From Lysobacterales bacterium (GTDB lineage Bacteria; Pseudomonadota; Gammaproteobacteria; Xanthomonadales; Rhodanobacteraceae), in assembly GCA_017302215.1 (NCBI GenBank), contig JAFLDX010000009.1, positions 1 through 34,676 of the forward strand: a stretch of DNA of 34,676 bases. Direction: 5' to 3'. The notes under the pieces were generated by a model. It was not told the origin of the DNA. It saw nothing but the letters and a program-made list of their open reading frames with translations, and did no database searches. Below are positions 6,915 through 15,346 of the stretch, piece by piece; position 1 is the first letter of the stretch; each line of letters opens with the position of its first letter. A program made the position numbers and the translations under genes.

Positions 6915-8210
6915 ATGTTCGATGCGCTCGGCCACGTCGCCTTCGGCCTGTTCGGCCTTGCCACCCTGATCGGCATCGCCTGGCTGTTCTCGAACAACAA
7001 GCGCGCGGTCGACTGGCGCCTCGTCGCGATCGGCGTCGCCCTGCAGATCGGCTTTGCCGCCGTCGTCCTGCTCGTGCCGGGCGGGCGCGACGTGTTCGAC
7101 TGGCTCGGCCGCGGTTTCGTCAAGGTACTGAGCTTCGTCGACGAAGGCTCGAACTTCGTCTTCGGCAGCCTCGTCGACATGTCGAAGATGGGCTTCATCT
7201 TCGCCTTCAAGGTGCTGCCGACGATCATCTTCTTCTCGGCCCTGATGGGCGTGCTCTACCACCTCGGCGTGATGCAGGCGATCGTGCGCGCGATGGCCTG
7301 GGCGATCACCAAGGTCATGCGCGTGTCGGGCGCGGAGACGACGAGCGTCTGCGCGAGCGTGTTCATCGGCCAGACCGAGGCACCGCTGACCGTGCGTCCG
7401 TACATCCCGCGCATGACCGAATCCGAACTGCTGACGATGATGATCGGCGGCATGGCGCATATCGCCGGCGGCGTGCTCGCCGCGTACGTCGGCATGCTCG
7501 GCGGCCCCGATCCCGCGCAGCAGGCGTTCTATGCCAAGCACCTGCTCGCGGCCTCGATCATGGCCGCGCCGGCCACCCTCGTCGTCGCCAAGATCCTGAT
7601 CCCGGAGACACAGGAGCCGCTCACGCGCGGCACCGTCAAGATGGAGGTCGAGAAGACCACGAGCAACGTCATCGACGCCGCGGCCGCGGGCGCCGGCGAC
7701 GGCCTGCGCCTCGCCCTCAACATCGGCGCGATGCTGCTCGCCTTCATCGCGCTGATCGCCTTGCTCAACGCGCCACTGACGTGGTTCGGCGAATGGAGCG
7801 GCCTCGCCGCCGCGATCGGCAAGCCGACCAGCCTGTCGACGATCTTCGGCTACCTGCTCGCGCCGATCGCCTGGGTGATCGGCACGCCGTGGGCCGATGC
7901 GACGACGGTCGGTTCGCTGATCGGGCAGAAGGTCGTCATCAACGAGTTCGTCGCGTACACCGAGCTCGCCCGCATCGTCAACGGCGAAGTCGCCGGTGCG
8001 GTGCTGAGCGACAAGGGGCGGCTGATCGCAACGTATGCGCTGTGCGGCTTCGCCAATTTTTCGTCGATCGCGATCCAGATCGGCGGCATCGGCGGCCTCG
8101 CCCCGGAACGCCGCGCCGACCTCGCCCGCTTCGGCCTGCGCGCCGTGCTCGGCGGCTCGATCGCGACGTTCATGACCGCGACGATCGCGGGCGTGCTCAG
8201 CGCGATCTGA
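6915..8210 (+). CDS. NupC-type concentrative nucleoside transporter
   Basis: The 431-residue integral membrane protein fits the CNT family in length (about 400-430) and sequence. Typical stretches are FVFGSL and the FAFKVLPTIIFFSALMGVLY helix, GAETTSVCASVFIGQTEAPL, which holds the nucleoside-contacting Q-T-E, and the C-terminal TYALCGFANFSSIAIQIGGI. The last holds the N-F-x-S-I motif of the second substrate-binding half. The protein imports nucleosides driven by a sodium or proton gradient across the inner membrane. The ATG at 6915 gives the family N-terminus; the frame is open further upstream but overlaps the promoter region. Its stop overlaps the convergent dehydrogenase gene by 14 bases. 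Confidence 0.94.
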   Translation: MFDALGHVAFGLFGLATLIGIAWLFSNNKRAVDWRLVAIGVALQIGFAAVVLLVPGGRDVFDWLGRGFVKVLSFVDEGSNFVFGSLVDMSKMGFIFAFKVLPTIIFFSALMGVLYHLGVMQAIVRAMAWAITKVMRVSGAETTSVCASVFIGQTEAPLTVRPYIPRMTESELLTMMIGGMAHIAGGVLAAYVGMLGGPDPAQQAFYAKHLLAASIMAAPATLVVAKILIPETQEPLTRGTVKMEVEKTTSNVIDAAAAGAGDGLRLALNIGAMLLAFIALIALLNAPLTWFGEWSGLAAAIGKPTSLSTIFGYLLAPIAWVIGTPWADATTVGSLIGQKVVINEFVAYTELARIVNGEVAGAVLSDKGRLIATYALCGFANFSSIAIQIGGIGGLAPERRADLARFGLRAVLGGSIATFMTATIAGVLSAI

Positions 8211-9927
8211 GCATCTCGCGTCGTTCGTTCGGATCGAAGCCGTCCACGAACAGCAGGTCGCGTGACACCGTGACGATCATGCGCGCGACATCGCGCGCGC
8301 CGCGCGCATCGGTGGCGCGCACGGCCACTTCGACCGTGCGCACGGCGGCGGTCGGCGCGGTGTAGGCGGCTGACGCCGTGACGCCGGTTGCGTCGTCGAA
8401 ATCACCGTCGCCGTCGAGGTCCCACTCGAACGCGAGTGCGCCGGGGTCGTCGGCATCGACGCTGTTGACCGCCGCGAAGGCGATGCTGCGTTCCGGGCCG
8501 TCGGCTACCGATCCTTTCGCCAGCGCGATTGCCGCCGACGGCGCGAGATTGCGGTTCGCGATGTCGGCATCCCACGAGATGCGCGTGATGCGCCCGTTGT
8601 TGATGTTGACGAAGAACAGGTCGCCGGCCGGTCCGGGAACGAGGTCGACGATGCCGAGGTTGCTCTGGCCGAACAGCGTGGCGGCGCCGCTCGCGACCGG
8701 GTCGGGCCGGCCGTCGCCGTTGGTGTCCTTGATCGTCCACATGCGGTTGATGACGGTGTCGGCGAAGAACAGCGCGTTGCGGTATTCGGCTGGCCAGCGC
8801 TCGCCGGTGTAGAACGCGATCGCCGATATCGCGTTGCCACTGGTGTGCGCATAGGCGTGGAACGGCGCGCTGACCGGCGTGCGTCCGCCGGTGCCGCCGT
8901 TCGTGTAGAGGGTCATGCACAGCGCGCGGGCACTGTAACCGGACGTGAGCAGGCCTCCCTCGTAGCACGGCCAGCCGAAATTGCGCAGCGTGGCGCCGGC
9001 ATCGATGGCCGGAATGACGTCGATCTCCTCGGTCGTGTTCCAGCCGACGTCGCCGATCCACACTTCGTTGGTGCCGGGTCGCAGCGCGAAGCGGAACGGG
9101 TTGCGCAGGCCGTAGGCAATGATGCGCTTCGCGTTCGGCGTCGCGTCGGTCGCGGATGCGAGCGGATTGCCGGGTGCGCCGGCGCCGGTGCCAGGATCGA
9201 TGCGCGCGATCGTGCCGTTGAGCCAGACCTGCCCCGAATAGAGCGCCTCGACCTCGAGCCCCTGTGCGCGCAAGGCGCCACCCTGGTCGGTCGGCGAGCG
9301 CTGGTCGGGCCACGACGGATTGCCGCGCTGACCCCAGTCGGCCCAGTCGTAGCTGGCGCCGTCACCGCCGCCGGCATACAGGTAGCCGTCGGCGCCGAAG
9401 CGCACGCTGCCGATCGAATGGCTCGGGTACTGCTGGTACCAGTCCTCGACCAGTACGCGCTCCTCGATGACCTGGGTGTCGCGCAAGGTCAGTCGCGACA
9501 GCCGTCCACTGACCACGCAGCCTGCATTGTTGCCGACCGGATTCGCGCAGCCGGTGGCGGGCCAGCGCGGTGGCACATCGGCGAACAGCCCGCCGTTGAA
9601 CGCGTACAGCACGTAGAGATACGGGCGTTCGGGGAAACGCGGGTCGAGGGCGAGCCCGAGCAGGCCGCGGTCCTGGAAATCGTGCACGACGGCGCTCAGG
9701 TCGGCGACCTCAACCGGCGTCGCGTCGAGCAGGTTGTCGTACATCCAGACGCGACCGGCCTTCTCGGCGACGAACACGCGGCCATCGTGGGCGAACGCGA
9801 CCTGGGTCGGTTGGGCGCGGCCCGTGATCGCATGCGTGTGGCGGAAGTTCGGGCTGGCCCAGGTCTGGGCGAGCGCGGCACCCGCGCACGCCAGCAATGC
9901 GCAGAGCAGGACGGCACGCATCGTCAT
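8197..9927 (-). CDS. Secreted PQQ-dependent sugar dehydrogenase family protein with PKD-like C-terminal domain
   Basis: The ATG at 9927 has GGAGG seven bases upstream and opens a signal peptide (MTMRAVLLCALLACAGAALA, cleavage likely after AQ). The body is a six-bladed propeller of the glucose/sorbosone dehydrogenase family: VAFAHDGRVFVAEKAGRVW, SHSIGSVRFGADGYLY near 169 with the candidate catalytic His, GLRNPFRFAL near 272, and EVWIGDVGWNTTEEIDV. About residues 455-560 resemble a PKD/Ig-like domain (FEWDLDGDGDFDD). The C-terminus has LLFVDGFD followed by 11 extra residues rich in arginine. The substrate is unknown and PQQ dependence is inferred from family. It lies 83 bases after speE on the same strand. 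Confidence 0.88.
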   Translation of the reverse strand: MTMRAVLLCALLACAGAALAQTWASPNFRHTHAITGRAQPTQVAFAHDGRVFVAEKAGRVWMYDNLLDATPVEVADLSAVVHDFQDRGLLGLALDPRFPERPYLYVLYAFNGGLFADVPPRWPATGCANPVGNNAGCVVSGRLSRLTLRDTQVIEERVLVEDWYQQYPSHSIGSVRFGADGYLYAGGGDGASYDWADWGQRGNPSWPDQRSPTDQGGALRAQGLEVEALYSGQVWLNGTIARIDPGTGAGAPGNPLASATDATPNAKRIIAYGLRNPFRFALRPGTNEVWIGDVGWNTTEEIDVIPAIDAGATLRNFGWPCYEGGLLTSGYSARALCMTLYTNGGTGGRTPVSAPFHAYAHTSGNAISAIAFYTGERWPAEYRNALFFADTVINRMWTIKDTNGDGRPDPVASGAATLFGQSNLGIVDLVPGPAGDLFFVNINNGRITRISWDADIANRNLAPSAAIALAKGSVADGPERSIAFAAVNSVDADDPGALAFEWDLDGDGDFDDATGVTASAAYTAPTAAVRTVEVAVRATDARGARDVARMIVTVSRDLLFVDGFDPNERREMLRSR

Positions 9928-10010
9928 CGTGGACCTCCAGCCGGACCGACGGCCATCAGAACCGCAAGCGACATCGCCCTGCAGTGACCCGCTCCACAGG
10001 GCGGGCGTGA

Positions 10011-10868
10011 CTACTCGCCCAGTTCCTCGCGCACGAACTCCGGCAGCGACAGCGCGGCCTTGTGGATCTCGGCGTTGTAGTAGCGCGTGGCGAACTGCTT
10101 GGTCTGCGCGCCGCGCTCGCGGAAACCCGACAGGTCGGCACCCTTGCGCGCGAGCGTCGCGCTCCACCAGCCGGTCGGATAGCACGGCTGCGGAAAGGTC
10201 AGCGTGCGCACGGCCTGGAAGCCGGCCACGCGCAGGGCCGAGCGCATCTGCTTGATCAGCGTGATGTGGGCGAGCGGTGATTCGCTCTGCTGCACGAAGA
10301 TGCCACCCGGACGCAAGGCCTTGAAGCAGCTCGAGTAGAACGCCGCGTTGAACAGGCCCTCCGCGGGGCCGACCGGATCGGTCGAGTCGACGATCACGAT
10401 GTCGACCGACTCCGGATCGCAATCGGCCATGTACCTGATGCCGTCGTCGAAGCGCAGTTCGGCACGCGGGTCGCCGTTCGATTCGCAAAGTTCCGGGAAA
10501 TACTTCTCGGCGAGGCGCGTCACGCGTTCGTCGATGTCGACCTGAACGACCTGCTCGACTTCGTCGTGGCGCAGCACCTCGCGCAGCGTGCCGCAGTCGC
10601 CGCCACCGATGATGACGACGCGCTTGGCGCGCGAGTGGGTGAACAGCGCGGGATGCGCCATCATCTCGTGGTAGAAGAAGTTGTCGCGCGTGGTCAGCAT
10701 CATGCAGCCGTCGATGACCATGAGCTTGCCCCAGTCGGTCGAGTCGTAGATCTCGATGTGCTGGAACGGTGTCTGCTCGGCGTGCAGGCGCTCGCGGACA
10801 CGGAATCCGATCGACGAACCGGACGACTCGTGTTCTTCGGTGAACCAGCTCTGCTCGGGCGTGGACAT
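10011..10868 (-). CDS. speE: Polyamine aminopropyltransferase (spermidine synthase)
   Basis: The 285-residue enzyme transfers an aminopropyl group from decarboxylated S-adenosylmethionine to putrescine. It has the Rossmann-type nucleotide site RVVIIGGGDCGTLREVLRH, the acidic VDIDERV segment, the DDGIRYM loop, and the catalytic VDSTDPVGPAEGLF region with its Asp residues. The ATG at 10868 has AGGAAG about seven bases upstream and gives the family N-terminus (WFTEEHESSG). It is divergent from speA, so the two genes form a polyamine unit. The agmatine-to-putrescine step and SpeD are not in this window. Confidence 0.96.
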   Translation of the reverse strand: MSTPEQSWFTEEHESSGSSIGFRVRERLHAEQTPFQHIEIYDSTDWGKLMVIDGCMMLTTRDNFFYHEMMAHPALFTHSRAKRVVIIGGGDCGTLREVLRHDEVEQVVQVDIDERVTRLAEKYFPELCESNGDPRAELRFDDGIRYMADCDPESVDIVIVDSTDPVGPAEGLFNAAFYSSCFKALRPGGIFVQQSESPLAHITLIKQMRSALRVAGFQAVRTLTFPQPCYPTGWWSATLARKGADLSGFRERGAQTKQFATRYYNAEIHKAALSLPEFVREELGE

Positions 10869-10931
10869 GGGCAACTTCCTGGAGGGCGGAGAGCCGTGCC
10901 GCTTGATGCGACGACGGCGGAAAAGCGCGCG

Positions 10932-10962
10932 ATTGTAGCGGGTCGTGGGCGTCACGGGACAA
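10932..10962 (-). promoter_or_regulatory. Candidate promoter for speE
   Basis: TACAAT (10932-10937 on the minus strand) is a one-mismatch -10 element. TTGTCC (10957-10962) lies 19 bases upstream of it. The predicted leader is about 57 bases. Confidence 0.5.
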
Positions 10963-11010
10963 TCGACGGTGCGCGGATATGCGTACGGAACATCATTCAT
11001 GGTGCTTCGC

Positions 11011-11016
11011 TACAAT
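11011..11016 (+). promoter_or_regulatory. Candidate -10 element for speA
   Basis: TACAAT on the plus strand sits in the sequence CGCTACAATG, nearly the same as at speE on the other strand. No clear -35 is seen. Transcription near 11023 would give a leader of about 95 bases, longer than usual and able to hold regulation, though no riboswitch fold is evident to me. Confidence 0.45.
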
Positions 11017-11117
11017 GCCGGCCCCCGACGGGTCCCGCGGCGTGCGAGGCTTCCGATCCGTCGCGGTGAATCCGTCCAGGCCCCGCCGCTGCGACGTCGC
11101 TGCCATCCGGAGGAACC

Positions 11118-13004
11118 ATGAGCCGATCCTGGAGCATTGACGACGCACGCAAGCTGTACTCGATCGCCCACTGGAGCGAGGGCTACTTTGACGTCGGCGC
11201 GAACGGCCACGTCGTCGTGCGTCCGCGCGGCGAAGGCGGTCCGACCCTCGACCTCGCCGAAGTCGTCGCGGCGGCACGCGCCAACGGTGCGCGCCTGCCA
11301 TTGCTGGTGCGGTTCGCCGACATCCTCAACGACCGCCGCGAGCGCCTGCGCGACGCGTTCGCGAAGGCCATGGCCGCGTGGGACTACGCCGGCGGCTACA
11401 CCGGCATCTATCCGATCAAGGTCAACCAGCAGAAGAACGTCGCCGGCGAACTGGCCACCGGCATCGGCCCGGCGTTCGGCCTCGAGGCCGGCTCGAAGCC
11501 CGAACTGATGGCCGTGCTCGCCCTTGCCAAGGCCGGCAGCACGGTCATCTGCAACGGCTACAAGGATCGCGAGTACATCCGCCTGGCCCTGATCGGACGC
11601 AGGCTCGGACTCGACATCTTCATCGTCATCGAGAAGCCGTCGGAGCTGCGCTACGTCGTCGAGGAAGCGCGTGCGCTCGGCGTCGATCCGCTGCTCGGGG
11701 TGCGCATGCGCCTGAAGAGCCTCGGTGCCGGCAAGTGGCAGAACTCGGGTGGCGACAAGGCCAAGTTCGGCCTGACCCCGCGCCAGCTGCTGACCCTGAT
11801 CGACGAACTGCGCGCCGCAGGCCTCGCGCACACGCTCAAGCTGCTGCATTTCCACATGGGTTCGCAGATGTCGAACGTGCGCGACATCGCGCGCGGCATG
11901 CGCGAAGCCGTTCGCTACTTCGTCGAGCTGTCGCAGCTCGGCCTGCCGATCACGCACATGGATGTCGGCGGCGGACTCGGCGTCGACTACGAGGGTACGC
12001 GCTCGCGCTCGGACTGCTCGATCAACTACGGTCTCGACCAGTACGCTTCGAGCGTGGTCGGTGCCCTGGCCGAGGCGTGCGCCGAGCATGGGCTCGCCCA
12101 TCCGCGCGTGCTGACCGAATCGGGACGCGCACTGACCGCGCATCACGCCGTGCTCGTCGTCAATGTCAGCGAGGTCGAGCAGGCCCCGGCTGGCGCGGTG
12201 CCGCCCGAGCGCGCCGACGAGGCGGCCGTGCTGCGGCGCCTGCGCGAGGTGCATGCCGAGATCGGCACGCGCCCGCCGACCGAGCTCTACCACGAGGCGC
12301 AGTACCACCTCTCCGAGGGCCAGTCGCTGTACGCACTCGGCCAGCTTTCGCTCGCCGACCGGGCCGAGCTCGACGATCTCTACTACGCGATCGTGCATGC
12401 CGTGCGCGGTCGCCTGAAGCCCGACGAGCGCTCGCACCGGCAGGTGCTCGACGAACTCAACGAGACGCTCGTCGACAAATACTTCGTCAACTTCTCGGTG
12501 TTCGAGTCGGCGCCCGACATCTGGGCGATCGACCAGGTGTTCCCGATCGTGCCGATCGCAGGGCTCGACCGCGAGCCGACGCGGCGCGGCGTCATCGCCG
12601 ACCTGACCTGCGATTCGGACGGCCGCATCGACCACTACGTCGATGCCGACGGCGTCGATGTCAGCCTGCCGCTGCACGCCATCGCACACGACGAGGCGTA
12701 CGCGCTCGGCCTGTTCATGGTCGGTGCGTACCAGGAGACGCTCGGCGACATCCACAACCTGTTCGGCGACACCGACGCGGTCAGCGTGCGCCTCGCGGGC
12801 GATGGCTACGCGTTCGGTCACGTGCGCCGCGGCGACACCACCGACCTCATGCTCGACTATGTCGGCTACGACCTCGCCGCCTTGCGCGCCGAGTACCGCG
12901 CGAAGATCGCCGCAGCCGGCATCGATGGCGCACTCGCGGATGAGCTCGGCGCGGCGCTCGAGGCCGGCCTGACCGGCTACACCTACCTCGCGGAGGGCGC
13001 ATGA
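11118..13004 (+). CDS. speA: Biosynthetic arginine decarboxylase
   Basis: The 628-residue product fits SpeA of the fold III PLP decarboxylases. It forms agmatine from arginine as the first step to putrescine. The PLP lysine lies in YPIKVNQQKNVAGEL near residue 101. GLEAGSKPELMAVLALAK, LLHFHMGSQMSNVRDIARG, the MDVGGGLGVDYEG glycine loop and LTESGRALTAHHAVLVVN follow in family order. The active-site Cys is in IADLTCDSDGRID near 500. The ATG at 11118 follows GGAGGA closely. Its last codon and stop overlap the next start by four bases (ATGA), coupling it to the dehydrogenase gene. It is divergent from speE. Confidence 0.97.
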   Translation: MSRSWSIDDARKLYSIAHWSEGYFDVGANGHVVVRPRGEGGPTLDLAEVVAAARANGARLPLLVRFADILNDRRERLRDAFAKAMAAWDYAGGYTGIYPIKVNQQKNVAGELATGIGPAFGLEAGSKPELMAVLALAKAGSTVICNGYKDREYIRLALIGRRLGLDIFIVIEKPSELRYVVEEARALGVDPLLGVRMRLKSLGAGKWQNSGGDKAKFGLTPRQLLTLIDELRAAGLAHTLKLLHFHMGSQMSNVRDIARGMREAVRYFVELSQLGLPITHMDVGGGLGVDYEGTRSRSDCSINYGLDQYASSVVGALAEACAEHGLAHPRVLTESGRALTAHHAVLVVNVSEVEQAPAGAVPPERADEAAVLRRLREVHAEIGTRPPTELYHEAQYHLSEGQSLYALGQLSLADRAELDDLYYAIVHAVRGRLKPDERSHRQVLDELNETLVDKYFVNFSVFESAPDIWAIDQVFPIVPIAGLDREPTRRGVIADLTCDSDGRIDHYVDADGVDVSLPLHAIAHDEAYALGLFMVGAYQETLGDIHNLFGDTDAVSVRLAGDGYAFGHVRRGDTTDLMLDYVGYDLAALRAEYRAKIAAAGIDGALADELGAALEAGLTGYTYLAEGA

Positions 13005-13876
13005 GCCTCTCGCCGCGCGCCGGCTTCGTCGGACTCGGTGCGATGGGCCGACCGATGGCAGCCCATCTCGCGCGCGCCGGCCTGCTTGAGGCGGTGTGGA
13101 CACGCACGCCGGAAAACGGCGCGGCGTTCGCCGGCGAGCACGGCGTCGCTGCGGCCGCGAACCTGGCCGCACTCGCCGCACGCTGCGAGGTCGTCGCGCT
13201 GTGCGTGCCGGCCGACGCCGATGTGCTGGCCAGCGTCGACGAACTGGCCGGCGCCGCGCGTCCAGGCATGATCGTCGTCGATCATTCGACCGTCGCTTCG
13301 GTTACCGCGCGCGAAGCGCAGAGGCGCATGCGCGCGGCCGGTGGCGATTTCGTCGACGCACCGGTCTCGGGCGGCGTGGAAGGCGCGAGGAACGGCAAGC
13401 TCTCGGTGATGCTCGGCGGTGACGCGGACGTCATCGAACGCGTGCGCCCCGTGCTCGAATGCTATGCAGCGCGCATCGGCCACATGGGTGGCATCGGCGC
13501 CGGCCAGGACGCCAAGGCGGTCAACCAGGTGCTCGTCGCCGGCATCGCCGCGGCGGTTTGCGAGGGCCTGGCCCTGGCCGAGGGCCTCGGCCTCGATCCC
13601 GAGCGCCTGTTGCCGACCCTGCAGGCCGGTGCGGCCGGCAGCTGGTTTCTCGACAAGCGTGGCGCGACGATGCTGCGCGACGAGTTCGGCGTCGGCTTCA
13701 AGCTGGCCCTGCTGCACAAGGACCTCGCGATCGTGCGCGAGCTCGCGCGCTCGACCGGAACCGATCGCAGCGTCATCGAGAAGGCGCTGGCGGACTATGC
13801 CGAACTGATGGCGCGCGGCTGCGGCAGCGACGACATCTCGGCATTGATCCGCCTGAAGCGGACAACGAAAGCTTGA
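13001..13876 (+). CDS. NAD(P)-dependent beta-hydroxyacid dehydrogenase (3-hydroxyisobutyrate dehydrogenase family)
   Basis: The 291-residue protein has the family's three signatures in order: the Rossmann loop GFVGLGAMGRPMAAHLARAG at the N-terminus, the substrate-binding DAPVSGGVEGARNGKLSVM near 125, and the catalytic lysine in AGQDAKAVNQVLVAG near 170. Members oxidise 3-hydroxyisobutyrate or reduce small aldehydes such as tartronate, succinic or glyoxylic semialdehyde; the sequence alone does not decide between these. Translation is coupled to speA through an ATGA overlap. A role in handling an aldehyde from polyamine breakdown is therefore tempting but unproven. Confidence 0.9.
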   Translation: MSLSPRAGFVGLGAMGRPMAAHLARAGLLEAVWTRTPENGAAFAGEHGVAAAANLAALAARCEVVALCVPADADVLASVDELAGAARPGMIVVDHSTVASVTAREAQRRMRAAGGDFVDAPVSGGVEGARNGKLSVMLGGDADVIERVRPVLECYAARIGHMGGIGAGQDAKAVNQVLVAGIAAAVCEGLALAEGLGLDPERLLPTLQAGAAGSWFLDKRGATMLRDEFGVGFKLALLHKDLAIVRELARSTGTDRSVIEKALADYAELMARGCGSDDISALIRLKRTTKA

Positions 13877-14014
13877 CGTCCCCGCGGCCCGGATCGGCGA
13901 TCATGCGCGCCGATGCTCCGGTTCCGTGAGCCGCGTGGCAGCGTGCGCGCCCCGATCCGTCGACAATCGCGACGATTCCGATTCCCTTCGAAGCCCTGAC
14001 CCGGAGTGCAAGAC

Positions 14015-15322
14015 ATGCGCAAGACCCTGATCGCCGCCGCGATGGCCATGGCGGCATGGCCGGTGGCCGGCATGACCCAAACCCTGCCTGCGGACCTCAC
14101 GTTGACGCCGTTCGCCAGCGGCGTCGGTGCCCCCGTGGCGATCCGCGCGCCGAACGACGGCAGTGGCCGCGTCTTCATCGTCAACCAGGGCGGTTCGATC
14201 CGCGTGGTCAAGAACGGAACGCTGCTGCCCACGGCGTTCGTCACCGTTGCGGTGACCGCAGGCGGCGAGAGCGGCCTGCTCGGCCTCGCCTTCCATCCGA
14301 ACTTCGGCAAGGTCGGCCAGCCGCACAACGACGAGTTCTACGTCGCCTACAACCGCCCGAGCGGCGATCCGCGGCTCGGTTCGGCGGCAGACGTCGCGCT
14401 CGCGCGCTACACCGTGCCCTCGCTCGGTTCCGATACGGCGAACCCGACCGGCACGCTCGTGCTGCGCGTCCCCGACATCGCCTCGAACCACAACGGCGGC
14501 GACATCCACTTTGGACCGGACGGTTACCTCTACATGTCGACCGGTGACGGCGGCACGCAAGGCGATCCGCACGGCTTCGCGATGTGCCTGTGGAAGAAGG
14601 CCGCCGACAGCACGCCGGCCAACTGCGGCAGCGGCACGCCGACCTATTTCCTGATGGGCAAGATCCTGCGTGTCGACGTCGACACGCGTGGCGGCACGGC
14701 CACGGCCGACATGTGCGGATCGAACGGCATCTCGCCGACCCAGTACGCGATCCCGGCCGACAATCCGCACGTCGGCACGAACAACACCTGCGACGAGACC
14801 TGGCTGCACGGATTCCGCAACCCGTGGCGCACGAGCTTCGACCGCGCCACCGGCGATTACTGGATCGGCGATGTCGGCCAGGGCAACGTCGAGGAAATCG
14901 ACGTGCGCGTGGCCGGTTCGACCGAGCCGACGTTCTACGGCTGGCGCTGCCGCGAGGGCAGTTCGACGTACAACTCGTCCAATGTGTGCGCGACGCCGCC
15001 GGCCAATGTGCCACCCGTGCTCGAATACACGCATGCCGGCGGCCGCTGCGCGGTGACCGGCGGCTTCCGCTTCCGCGGGCCGATCGCACCGCTCAACGGC
15101 ATGTACTTCTACTCGGATTCGTGCACGAGCGAGATCTGGGCGGGCAAGCCGAACGGCGCGGGAGGCTGGACCTCGACGGTCTGGCGCAACGACACGGACG
15201 GTTACGGCACCTACTCGGGCTTCGGCGAGGACGAGGCCGGCAACCTCTACGTGGCCCACACGTCCGACGGCATCGTCTACAAGTTCACGTCCGATCGCAT
15301 CTTCGACAACGGCTTCGACTGA
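14015..15322 (+). CDS. Secreted PQQ-dependent sugar dehydrogenase family protein
   Basis: The 435-residue protein starts at ATG 14015, eight bases after GGAG; an in-frame GTG lies nine bases upstream. A signal peptide (about residues 1-22) is followed by the beta-propeller: SGRVFIVNQGGSIRVVKNG, ESGLLGLAFHPNFG, NHNGGDIHFGPDGYLYMSTG near 158, HGFRNPWRTSFDRATGDYWI near 264, then a cysteine-rich last third with probable disulfides. It is a distant paralogue of the protein encoded at 8197-9927 but lacks its C-terminal PKD-like domain. It ends exactly in RIFDNGFD. It probably acts in the periplasm or outside the cell on a sugar or sugar polymer; the substrate is unknown. Confidence 0.88.
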   Translation: MRKTLIAAAMAMAAWPVAGMTQTLPADLTLTPFASGVGAPVAIRAPNDGSGRVFIVNQGGSIRVVKNGTLLPTAFVTVAVTAGGESGLLGLAFHPNFGKVGQPHNDEFYVAYNRPSGDPRLGSAADVALARYTVPSLGSDTANPTGTLVLRVPDIASNHNGGDIHFGPDGYLYMSTGDGGTQGDPHGFAMCLWKKAADSTPANCGSGTPTYFLMGKILRVDVDTRGGTATADMCGSNGISPTQYAIPADNPHVGTNNTCDETWLHGFRNPWRTSFDRATGDYWIGDVGQGNVEEIDVRVAGSTEPTFYGWRCREGSSTYNSSNVCATPPANVPPVLEYTHAGGRCAVTGGFRFRGPIAPLNGMYFYSDSCTSEIWAGKPNGAGGWTSTVWRNDTDGYGTYSGFGEDEAGNLYVAHTSDGIVYKFTSDRIFDNGFD

Positions 15323-15346
15323 GCCCGAGGCCTGCGGGGCGCGTGG

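Noticed and set aside
3142-6969. A 1275-codon open frame on the plus strand opposite the indolepyruvate oxidoreductase gene
   Set aside because: It is an antisense shadow caused by high GC at third codon positions. Its translation has no domain and is dominated by Arg, Val, Asp and His, while the minus-strand frame has clear TPP and Fe-S motifs.
11010-13181. A 723-codon minus-strand frame opposite speA
   Set aside because: Low-complexity translation without motifs; speA on the other strand is certain.
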